Assembly (NCBI GenBank): GCA_032595675.1
Contig: JAVQMD010000001.1
Span: 2,016,640 to 2,080,639, forward strand
Reading direction: 5' to 3'
Source: Candidatus Electrothrix rattekaaiensis
Lineage (GTDB): Bacteria; Desulfobacterota; Desulfobulbia; Desulfobulbales; Desulfobulbaceae
Length of the DNA stretch: 64,000 nt
Shown: one piece after another, positions 16,992 through 23,687 of the stretch
Numbering within the stretch: the first letter of the stretch is position 1
Layout of the letters: every line of letters begins with the position of its first letter
The notes under the pieces: generated by a model
The model's database searches: none
Told to the model about the DNA's origin: nothing
Seen by the model: the letters and a program-made list of their open reading frames with translations, nothing else
Program-made: the position numbers and the translations under genes

Positions 16992-17498
16992 TTATTTCAT
17001 GATTGTGCTCTGACCGTTGTCGTAGGCACTCCCCGCCTCCCAGGATGTTCTGCGCGGTTCCTCATCCTGACTCTTCGGCAGAAAAACTGCCAAAGCTGTG
17101 CCGTCAGCGGCCAGCAGAGTGAGCTGTCCGTTTGCTGTGCGGTAGGCGACTGCCTGCATCAGGGCGTCGTCGAATCTCCCGGCCTGCTGCTTAATCGACG
17201 AGTCTGGACATGCCTTTATCGTTTGCTTTATCTTCTTGCCGATATTGATTGTGCCGTTTCCGGCGGTATAGGTTCTCGACGAGTTATTACAACCATCGCT
17301 GCTGCCAGCACTACCGTTATCGCCAAAAGTCAGGGTTATTGCCGGGGATGATGCGACCGGGCTGCCGCCCAGCTCTGTCAGCAGCCAGCCGGTGTTGCTC
17401 AACAGGGCAGCCTCCTTGTCCGGCTGATTAAAGGCACATCCTGCCAGCATCAGTCCGGCAAAGATTGTCAGAATTGCCACAAAGTCTTTTGGTGTCAT
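16992..17498 (-). CDS. META-domain lipoprotein (HslJ-like), C-terminally truncated
   Basis: 168 residues: signal and lipobox LMLAGC (Cys21), then one META domain at about 35-140 (TGWLLTELGGSPVA, DGCNNSSRTY, LTLLAADGTALAVFLP). HslJ-type proteins are outer-membrane or secreted and linked to novobiocin and heat response in E. coli; here the role is unknown. The tail starts a second META domain (TSWEAGSAYDNGQ) but stops after STIMK; the matching C-terminal piece lies in frame downstream (16872-16991). The first domain looks intact and could still fold. Confidence 0.8.
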   Translation of the reverse strand: MTPKDFVAILTIFAGLMLAGCAFNQPDKEAALLSNTGWLLTELGGSPVASSPAITLTFGDNGSAGSSDGCNNSSRTYTAGNGTINIGKKIKQTIKACPDSSIKQQAGRFDDALMQAVAYRTANGQLTLLAADGTALAVFLPKSQDEEPRRTSWEAGSAYDNGQSTIMK

Positions 17499-17523
17499 GT
17501 TGAATCTCCTCTGGGTTTTCTGT

Positions 17524-18540
17524 TCATTGGGCTTGATTGCCCTGCTCGGTCAAATCAGATGCGATTTTTCCCTCCAATATCTCAATAATAACCTCAACAG
17601 GCCGTTGCAGCTTCCGGGCGATCTGATCTGCATCCATTCCGCTCTCATGTAAAACCTGCACAGTTACTGCAAGCATTTTCATTTCTTCAGCCTGCGCCTT
17701 TTCTTTCTGTCTGCGTTCTTCTTCCTTCTGCTGACGCTCTTCTTCCGCTTTTGCTTTCGCTGCTTCAGTTCTCGCTTCAGCTTCTTTCAGTTCCTGTTCA
17801 GCAAAACTTCTCCCTTCCGCAAGGGCTGTCTTGTAGACATTCTGTTCAATTCGCTTGGAATCAAGATATTTCTCGTAGCTCTTCTTTTCAGGCTCCGGCA
17901 GATTGTCCACCCGCAGTTTTTCTTTGGCTTCCCGGAGGCCCTTGGCCTGGAACTCTTCTTTAATTTCGTTGTTTTTCAGAAAGTAAATCCACTCATCAAG
18001 GCTGTCTTTGGCAAAATCATCAAACTTATTGACCTTGAGCAGATAATAGGTTGTGAAAATATCGGAAACTTTGGTGATAGGATAGGCTTTTTTCTGCGAT
18101 GCGTTCAGCTCCAAAACGTCGTGGGTGTGCATCCCGACAAAATTGGTTGAACCGACATAGACGTAATCTTTGCCCAGTCCCAAATCGAAGTAAACGATAT
18201 TGATGGAGAAAATCTTTTTGATATTTTCATAATCCTCGCCTTCAGCGATATGCTCGGTCAACAGCTTGGCCTGCCCGAAGTTCATGCGGTGGAAAAAATC
18301 TCGTTCCCGCTCGTTCTGCACCTCAATCAGCATTAGATCGTCCGCAGTGTTTTTAACGAGGATATCGATCTTGTTAAACTTGCTATCTTCCCGTTCTTTA
18401 TTGCTTTCGCTTTCCAGGATTTCGCTAATTTTTACATCTTCTTTCAGCAGCTCGGAAAGAAAGCCCTCAAGAATGCCGAAGTTGGCTTTCTGGCGCAGGA
18501 GCCGCTTGATGGCCCAGTCGAATCGGATATGTTTTTTCAT
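17524..18540 (-). CDS. Rpn family PD-(D/E)XK nuclease (YhgA-like), copy 1
   Basis: 338 residues. N-terminus FDWAIKRLLRQKANFGILEG, then the nuclease motifs: Asp in NKIDILVKN and E-x-Q in LMLIEVQNE. The family helps recombination by cutting DNA. Residues about 245-300 are a long coiled coil of Ala/Glu/Lys/Gln (AEEERQQKEEERRQKE), followed by MDADQIARKLQRPVEVIIEI, an HTH-like end also seen in the second copy. The paralogue at 28051 shares the same layout and about half of the residues by eye. It is 20 bases downstream of the 18561 gene, likely one transcript. Confidence 0.85.
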   Translation of the reverse strand: MKKHIRFDWAIKRLLRQKANFGILEGFLSELLKEDVKISEILESESNKEREDSKFNKIDILVKNTADDLMLIEVQNERERDFFHRMNFGQAKLLTEHIAEGEDYENIKKIFSINIVYFDLGLGKDYVYVGSTNFVGMHTHDVLELNASQKKAYPITKVSDIFTTYYLLKVNKFDDFAKDSLDEWIYFLKNNEIKEEFQAKGLREAKEKLRVDNLPEPEKKSYEKYLDSKRIEQNVYKTALAEGRSFAEQELKEAEARTEAAKAKAEEERQQKEEERRQKEKAQAEEMKMLAVTVQVLHESGMDADQIARKLQRPVEVIIEILEGKIASDLTEQGNQAQ

Positions 18541-18560
18541 GGTGTTTTGTCAGTTCTTGC

Positions 18561-18767
18561 TCAGATCTCTTTTTTCTCTTCGTAGCTTTCTATCGCGATA
18601 TCCAGTGTGTCGTTATTGAAATCCTTTATGCCGGAAATTGCTATACCGTCATGTGACAGCGTATCAATTATACTGTCTTCCAATCCGCCATCAACGGCCC
18701 AAGTATAAAAGCGTTGTGCCGCTTCATCGGAATTGAATCCTACAAATGTAAGGGTTACTTTTTTCAC
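18561..18767 (-). CDS. Small conserved-looking hypothetical protein
   Basis: 68 residues from a GTG start at 18767, chosen because AAGGAG lies 7 bases upstream. Sequence VTLTFVGFNSDEAAQRFYTW suggests an alpha-beta fold; no Cys, no membrane segment. Acidic C-terminus (ESYEEKKEI). It precedes the Rpn nuclease by 20 bases. I do not recognise it; an immunity-like or accessory protein for the nuclease is possible only by position. Confidence 0.6.
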   Translation of the reverse strand: MKKVTLTFVGFNSDEAAQRFYTWAVDGGLEDSIIDTLSHDGIAISGIKDFNNDTLDIAIESYEEKKEI

Positions 18768-19055
18768 AGCCTTCTCCTTAATTGAATTTGAGGGATGCAG
18801 GTGAACAGCTACGCGTCAGTGGCTGATACCTTGGAGTTTTATAAACTCCCGAATAACTGCAACATACTTGTATTCGTCAATTCTGTAAAATATATTATTT
18901 CATGGCTACATGAAGAGGTGAACTTGGTCAGGATGAACAGGATTCGAATCCGCAGTCCCTCTCTGTAACTCCTGTCACTGCGCGGTCTGATTTGGGGCTG
19001 TGATACTATCATCAATACTCTAGGTATAATATTTTGCACTTGGAGTATAATAAAC
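18768..19055. other. Intergenic region with a tRNA-like fragment and AT-rich end
   Basis: No gene is supported. Around 18923-18960 the plus strand carries CAGGATTCGAATCCGC, resembling the T-arm of a tRNA on the minus strand but without other arms. The right part is AT-rich and leads into the promoter at 19056. Confidence 0.35.
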
Positions 19056-19102
19056 TTGACTTTTTATCTTTCTCGTGTTATAATAGCACGATCAATGATC
19101 GT
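19056..19102 (+). promoter_or_regulatory. Sigma-70 promoter with a palindromic operator at the start site
   Basis: TTGACT (19056-19061), a 17-base spacer and TATAAT (19079-19084) form a near-consensus promoter. Four bases later lies the palindrome ACGATCA-A-TGATCGT (19088-19102), which would cover the transcription start, the classical place for a repressor. It points to the nuclease gene at 19207. Confidence 0.8.
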
Positions 19103-19120
19103 AATTAAAAAGTGTTAATA

Positions 19121-19138
19121 GGAGGGAATATTATGTGA
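19121..19138 (+). other. Strong ribosome site followed by a start-stop (ATG TGA)
   Basis: AGGAGG is followed 7 bases later by ATG and at once by TGA (19133-19138). No longer frame follows. It sits in the leader of the nuclease gene, about 70 bases before its ATG, and might either be a minimal frame that holds ribosomes or the ruins of a small gene. Confidence 0.5.
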
Positions 19139-19206
19139 TACAGTAAATAGAAAAATATAATGAATAAAACAGATAATTTAAAAAAATTAAGAAATAGGAA
19201 AATAAA

Positions 19207-19920
19207 ATGGAATTTAATAGATTATATGAATTAAAAAATATTTGCAAAGAAAACAAAGAACAACGTGATTGCTACTTTGCAAGTTTAGACCAAATGCTTA
19301 CAGAACAAAACTCTAGCTATTCTTTATTGGAAGATGATCTCGGAAGATTGGATGATAGCGCATGGTCTTTTTTTAGAGATGAATTAAAGCCTTATCTTTT
19401 CAAGAAGGATAAAAAACGAGGGTGGACTCAACTTTTTGATAAGTTTAATGAAGCTAAGGGCTACGGTTATTTACTAGACAAGGGGTGCAGTTCTGTTGAA
19501 TTCATTCCTCCGTCTAGGGTAAAGGGCGTAGAAACTCCTGATTTATTAGGAAGGAAAGGCGAAGAAGTATATCTATGTGAAGTGAAGACAATAAACCAGT
19601 CTGATATTCATAGAAAGCGAGTAATAGAAAGAAAAGCCGGAAGCGTTGGCGACCAATTGAATGAAGGATTAAGGGAGCAATTAAAGGCTGTCGCAGGTAA
19701 GGCAAGAACGCAGTTAGAATCTTATAAATGCAAAAATGTTTTAAGTATGATTGCTTACATCCTTATTGAAAATGATAATTGGCAGCCGGAAGCTAAGAAA
19801 AAACTTTATCCGCAAATTAAATCATATGTAACATCTTTATCTGAAGAGAGATTTGAAGTACATTTTTTTTTCTTAGGCTCTAACAATTGTATTGAAGATT
19901 ACACCTGTTCTTCTTTTTAA
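19207..19920 (+). CDS. PD-(D/E)XK nuclease-like protein, AT-rich, probably acquired
   Basis: 237 residues. The centre carries a nuclease-like core: VETPDLLGRKGEEVYLCEVK, that is, Asp, then E-x-K after about ten residues, as in restriction endonucleases. The N-terminal 90 residues are helical and acidic; there is no membrane segment. The gene is far richer in A+T than the neighbouring housekeeping genes. A consensus promoter with an operator lies upstream and a strong terminator downstream, so it is an independent unit. No methyltransferase gene is near, so a solitary restriction-like or damage-response nuclease is more likely than a normal R-M enzyme. Confidence 0.65.
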   Translation: MEFNRLYELKNICKENKEQRDCYFASLDQMLTEQNSSYSLLEDDLGRLDDSAWSFFRDELKPYLFKKDKKRGWTQLFDKFNEAKGYGYLLDKGCSSVEFIPPSRVKGVETPDLLGRKGEEVYLCEVKTINQSDIHRKRVIERKAGSVGDQLNEGLREQLKAVAGKARTQLESYKCKNVLSMIAYILIENDNWQPEAKKKLYPQIKSYVTSLSEERFEVHFFFLGSNNCIEDYTCSSF

Positions 19921-19971
19921 GGATGAAAGGAGGGTGTGTTGTAAAATGCTGAATAATTGAATGACTAATTT

Positions 19972-20007
19972 ACCGGGTGCGTGCGTAGCACGTAACCCGG
20001 TTTTTTT
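19972..20007 (+). terminator. Terminator hairpin, also member of the ACCCGG repeat family
   Basis: ACCGGGT ... ACCCGGT stem with a longer inner loop, followed by T7, 52 bases after the nuclease stop. The inner part (GTGCGTAGCACGTAACCCGG) recurs in altered form at 44642-44685, 31841 and 32307. Confidence 0.8.
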
Positions 20008-20060
20008 GTACTGAATCTGGGATTCGAACCCGAGACCTCGACCTGCCCCCCTCATCACGC
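20008..20060 (-). other. tRNA 3-prime-end-like fragment
   Basis: On the minus strand GGTCTCGGGTTCGAATCCCA resembles a variable loop plus T-arm, followed by a seven-base stretch like an acceptor arm. No matching 5-prime half, D-arm or anticodon arm can be built, and the T-stem has one mismatch. It may be the scar of an attachment site. Confidence 0.35.
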
Positions 20061-20212
20061 TGTTTGATTTTGCCCTGTGACACCGGAAAGAGTACTTTTT
20101 TTATATCAACCAGCTGGTTTCTATTGATTTGGGGGTAGTTCAGTGTTTAGTTGTTTGAATATTATTAATGAAACTAAATGCAGGACAATCGTTATATTAA
20201 AAAGGAAAAGTT

Positions 20213-20575
20213 ATGAATCAATCTGATGAATTCGAATTGAAACTTTTGAAAATGTCTGGAGAATTGGCTAGTGCTTTTGTAGAAGCGCACGGGGGTAACT
20301 CGATAGAATTATTACCAGAAAAAACCAGCTCTATCTATTATAGATTACGAGAAATTATCTTGAATGGCAATAACCTTGCGAAGAGCAAGGATTTAATTAC
20401 ATTAGAACTTTATTGTATTTCTTCGAAAAATGTAATTAATTGCTACAAACAAGAAAACGTGATGCCTGATAGCGAACTAAGCTTGATAGATAAAATAACT
20501 CCTTTGTATGAAAAGTTGAGAGGGCTATTTGATAACAAGCCAAAAGGCTCTGTAGAATTCAAGCAAGTCCAATAG
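20213..20575 (+). CDS. Hypothetical cytoplasmic protein, AT-rich
   Basis: 120 residues with ribosome site AAGGAAAAG before the ATG. Mostly helical, no membrane segment or signal (MNQSDEFELKLLKMSGELAS ... KITPLYEKLRGLFDNKPKGS). No family recognised. Low GC like its neighbours at 19207 and 20696, so it is part of the same acquired stretch. Function unknown. Confidence 0.55.
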   Translation: MNQSDEFELKLLKMSGELASAFVEAHGGNSIELLPEKTSSIYYRLREIILNGNNLAKSKDLITLELYCISSKNVINCYKQENVMPDSELSLIDKITPLYEKLRGLFDNKPKGSVEFKQVQ

Positions 20576-20623
20576 ATTATTAAATTGAAATAGTTCAGAC
20601 TCGATTTGACAGTTTTTGAAAAA

Positions 20624-20653
20624 AGGGGTCAGAGTAAAATCACTCTAACCCTC
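20624..20653. repeat. REP-like palindrome GGGTCAGAGT / ACTCTAACCC
   Basis: Stem of ten bases with one mismatch around a six-base loop, preceded by A-rich and followed by T-rich sequence. The motif GGGGTCAGAGT is one that I know from REP hairpins mobilised by RAYT (TnpA-REP) enzymes; no such enzyme is in the window. It may also end transcripts of the 20213 gene. Confidence 0.6.
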
Positions 20654-20695
20654 TTTATTCTCTAACTTAGCAATAATTTATCAAAAAGGAAGAAA

Positions 20696-21286
20696 ATGAC
20701 AGAAGCAGCGGATTGGTTTTGTTTAGATTTGTCATTTTGGACAATATATGTTTATTTTGTTACTTTAGTGGTTGCTTATGAAGGTTGGAAGACAAGTCAA
20801 AAGACCCTGAAACTTGGAATTGAAAGTCATGAGTTTCAAAGTAGACCTTGGTTAATTCTAAATATAAAAAAATACCAAGAGACTGACAAGTTTTACGAAA
20901 TTACTAAGGAAGGTGATTCTATATTGTTTAATTTTCAATTACGAATAGAGAATAAAGGATTATCTCCAGCAAAAAACATTAAATTTTCATACTCAAGCAT
21001 CGTTAATGACAATCACAGAACAAACAAGAAAGTACTAAGCGATTTAGATAGAATTGTATTAGGGAAAGGTGAAAAATTTATTTATAATATTTCGGTTGGT
21101 GGAAGTTTTGGAGGTGATTCTGATCGATTATATAAAAAATATAGAGAAAATGACGAAGGAATACGGTTTGATTGTCCTTTGAGTTATGAGGGGATGATAC
21201 ATCCAGGAAAAGAATATAAAACGACTATAAATTTCTTGATTAAAAGGGATACTTTTTCCGTCTTAGGTGGATCAGACTTTAAATAA
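20696..21286 (+). CDS. Hypothetical membrane-anchored protein
   Basis: 196 residues, start after AGGAAG. One hydrophobic segment near residues 11-30 (LSFWTIYVYFVTLVVAYEGW), then a beta-rich domain (LFNFQLRIENKGLSPAKNIK and FSYSSIV), which has the look of an immunoglobulin-type fold placed after a membrane anchor. AT-rich. No family name can be given; such one-TM proteins occur often in mobile regions. Confidence 0.55.
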   Translation: MTEAADWFCLDLSFWTIYVYFVTLVVAYEGWKTSQKTLKLGIESHEFQSRPWLILNIKKYQETDKFYEITKEGDSILFNFQLRIENKGLSPAKNIKFSYSSIVNDNHRTNKKVLSDLDRIVLGKGEKFIYNISVGGSFGGDSDRLYKKYRENDEGIRFDCPLSYEGMIHPGKEYKTTINFLIKRDTFSVLGGSDFK

Positions 21287-21380
21287 AAAAATTAAGACCA
21301 GAAGTCGCATAAGAGATCTTAAGTAAAATCCCCCTGAACAGAAAGCACACCCCCTCTTCCTGTTCAGGATTAAACCTCTC

Positions 21381-22562
21381 TCACCCCTCCCAAAAAGGCG
21401 ACATAGCCCGAAGATCAGCAATAATCTTGGGCATCTTCTCCAACACAAAATCCACTTCTTCTTCTGTATTATATATAGACAGACTGAAACGGATCGATCC
21501 GTGCGCCGCAGTAAAGGGCACCCCCATCGCCCGAAGCACATGGGACGGCTCCAGTGAACCCGAGGTACAAGCAGACCCAGAGGAAGCGCAAATACCGTGC
21601 TGGTTCATATGCAACAGAATAGCCTCGCCTTCCACATACTCAAAGCTGATATTACTGGTATTAGGCAGGCGGTCTTCGGCATGACCGTTGAGCAGAGACT
21701 TAGGGATGGAACTCATCAACCCCTGTTCCAGCTTATCACGCAAAACCCGAACGCGGGTGTTCTCCTCTTCCAGCATCTCCCCGGCCAGCTGACAGGCCCG
21801 GCCCAGGCCGACAATGGAGGGCACATTTTCTGTGCCGCCGCGCCGCCCGTGCTCTTGGTGTCCACCGTGGAGAAAAGGTACATAGGGCGTTCCCTTACGC
21901 ACATAAAGCACTCCGACCCCCTTGGGCGCATGGAGCTTATGCCCGGATAGGGACAGGAAATCAATCTGGCTTTCCCGAAGATTGATGGGGATTTTACCCA
22001 CAGCCTGGACCGCATCAGTGTGGAACAGGATGCCCCGCTCCTTGGCCATGGCTGCCATTTCTTCTACAGGAAACAATACCCCGGTCTCATTATTGGCCCA
22101 CATAACCGAAACAATGGCCGTGTCCTCTGTCAACGCTTCCTGATAGGCATCCATATCCAGAGTACCGTCCGCATCCACCATGAGTCGAGTCACCCGATGT
22201 TTATGGCCGGTCAACATATCCAGGGTTTCACAAAGATTCTTGACCGCCGGATGCTCCACTCTGGTGGTAACAATATGCCGATGTTCCGGCTGGCTCTGCA
22301 AAGCGGATAGGATCGCTGTGGAATCACTTTCTGTGCCGCAACTGGTGAACACGATTTCTTCCGAGTCTGCTCCCAGCAGCTCAGCAATCTGGGCGCGGGC
22401 CTGCTCAACCACCTGCCCGACCTGACCGCCAAAGGTATGCATGGAAGAGGGATTGCCGTAGCAATCCTGAAGAAAGGGCATCATTACCTCCAACACCTCA
22501 GGAGCAATCCGGGTGGTGGCGTTGTTGTCCATATAAATGACCTTGTCGCTGCCGCAGTTCAT
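21381..22562 (-). CDS. nifS: Cysteine desulfurase
   Basis: PLP enzyme that takes sulfur from cysteine for iron-sulfur cluster assembly on NifU. 393 residues with the start YMDNNATTRIAPEVLEVMMP, substrate loop NPSSMHTFG, NNETGVLFPV, the PLP-binding Lys in SGHKLHAPKGVG and the catalytic Cys in ASSGSACTSG. All key residues are present. The ATG overlaps the nifU stop (TAATG), so they form one translationally coupled unit. NifS rather than IscS is chosen because of the adjoining NifU with its central ferredoxin-like domain; in many anaerobes this pair is the general Fe-S system and not only for nitrogenase. Confidence 0.95.
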   Translation of the reverse strand: MNCGSDKVIYMDNNATTRIAPEVLEVMMPFLQDCYGNPSSMHTFGGQVGQVVEQARAQIAELLGADSEEIVFTSCGTESDSTAILSALQSQPEHRHIVTTRVEHPAVKNLCETLDMLTGHKHRVTRLMVDADGTLDMDAYQEALTEDTAIVSVMWANNETGVLFPVEEMAAMAKERGILFHTDAVQAVGKIPINLRESQIDFLSLSGHKLHAPKGVGVLYVRKGTPYVPFLHGGHQEHGRRGGTENVPSIVGLGRACQLAGEMLEEENTRVRVLRDKLEQGLMSSIPKSLLNGHAEDRLPNTSNISFEYVEGEAILLHMNQHGICASSGSACTSGSLEPSHVLRAMGVPFTAAHGSIRFSLSIYNTEEEVDFVLEKMPKIIADLRAMSPFWEG

Positions 22563-23395
22563 TATTTCTCCTCCTCAACAATCAGGCTGTCCACCACCTG
22601 TTCACGCAGTTTCTTTTCCACATACTCTTTCAGAGTTGTCCGGGAGGAATGGCAACCAGCACAAGCCCCTCGCAGAGAAACCGTGACAAAATCGCCGTCC
22701 ACATCCACTAGCTCAATATCACCGCCGTCCTTTTTCAAGGTAGGTCGAATTTCTCGTTCCAGGACTTGCTCAATCTTTTTGATCTTCTGCAGGGTGGTCA
22801 TTCGCTGTTCTTTGACAGGCGTGCTCTTTTTCGACAGGCCTTCCACGGTCTGCTGAAGAATATCCCGCAAACGGTCCTCACACTTGCCGCAACCTCCTCC
22901 AGCCTTGGTGAAATTGGTGATTTCCTCAACCGAGCGAAGCCCGGATTCCTTGATTGCCCGGATGACCTCAAGATCGGTCACGCCGAAGCATTCGCAGACC
23001 ACCTCGCCCTGTGCCATAGGCAGGATCACGCCCCGGTAATCGGCAATGGCCGCTTCCAGAGCCTCGCGCCCCATGACCGAGCAGTGCATCTTTTCCTTAG
23101 GCAGGCCGCCCAAGGCCTCGGCAATATCCTCATTGGTAATCTTGGCGGCCTCATCTACAGACATTCCTTTGATCAACTCAGTCAGTACGGAAGAGGAGGC
23201 AATGGCGGAGGCGCAACCAAAGGTCTTGAATTTGGCATCGACAATAATGTTGTTTTCGTCTACCTTGATGGTCAACTTTAATGCGTCGCCGCAGGCTAAA
23301 GAACCCACATCGCCGGTGCCGCTGGGGGTATCCACCTCTCCCACATTCTGCGGCTGCATGAAGTGCTGCTGCACTTTATCTGTATATTCCCACAT
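22562..23395 (-). CDS. nifU: NifU Fe-S scaffold protein
   Basis: 277 residues with three parts: IscU-like domain (Cys in SLACGDALKL, KTFGCASAIA and MHCSVMGREA), a central [2Fe-2S] domain (CECFGVTD ... GGGCGKCEDR), and a C-terminal Nfu domain (LRGACAGCHSSRTTLKEYVE, with C-x-x-C). It builds clusters from sulfur delivered by NifS. An inverted repeat lies about 95-115 bases upstream of the start (23489-23511). No sigma-54 motif is seen, so it does not look like part of a NifA regulon, in contrast to nifN at 37708. Confidence 0.95.
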   Translation of the reverse strand: MWEYTDKVQQHFMQPQNVGEVDTPSGTGDVGSLACGDALKLTIKVDENNIIVDAKFKTFGCASAIASSSVLTELIKGMSVDEAAKITNEDIAEALGGLPKEKMHCSVMGREALEAAIADYRGVILPMAQGEVVCECFGVTDLEVIRAIKESGLRSVEEITNFTKAGGGCGKCEDRLRDILQQTVEGLSKKSTPVKEQRMTTLQKIKKIEQVLEREIRPTLKKDGGDIELVDVDGDFVTVSLRGACAGCHSSRTTLKEYVEKKLREQVVDSLIVEEEK

Positions 23396-23488
23396 AATAA
23401 CCTATCTATGAACGAAGATTTATGGTATTCAGGTTCACCTGACCGTTCCCGCTGCCAGGGGCCCGTAGTTGTTCCGCAAGGAAGAAAT

Positions 23489-23511
23489 CCTTGACGAATA
23501 TCTGGTCAAGG
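23489..23511 (-). promoter_or_regulatory. Inverted repeat CCTTGAC-N9-GTCAAGG upstream of nifUS
   Basis: A perfect 7-9-7 inverted repeat, about 95-115 bases before the nifU ATG. The size is right for a dimeric repressor, for example an IscR/Rrf2-type sensor of cluster supply; the binder is inferred only from the genes it precedes. Confidence 0.5.
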
Positions 23512-23687
23512 TTACCTCAAAATGACAGGGCCTGCACGGGTTAAGGTTGACAACAGGAAAAATTTTTATAATAGTTTTTCCTTTACACTACGGTTGAGAA
23601 TCCTGTACCGTAGGATACATTGCTTATACACAGTTGAGTTGATCAGTTATTTTATAAAAAGACATGTGGTCTGGGAGACGAAAAAAC

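Noticed and set aside
19207-19920. Complete restriction-modification system
   Set aside because: No methyltransferase or specificity gene on either side.
20008-20060. tRNA gene on the minus strand
   Set aside because: Only a T-arm-like piece; no D-arm, anticodon arm or 5-prime acceptor strand.
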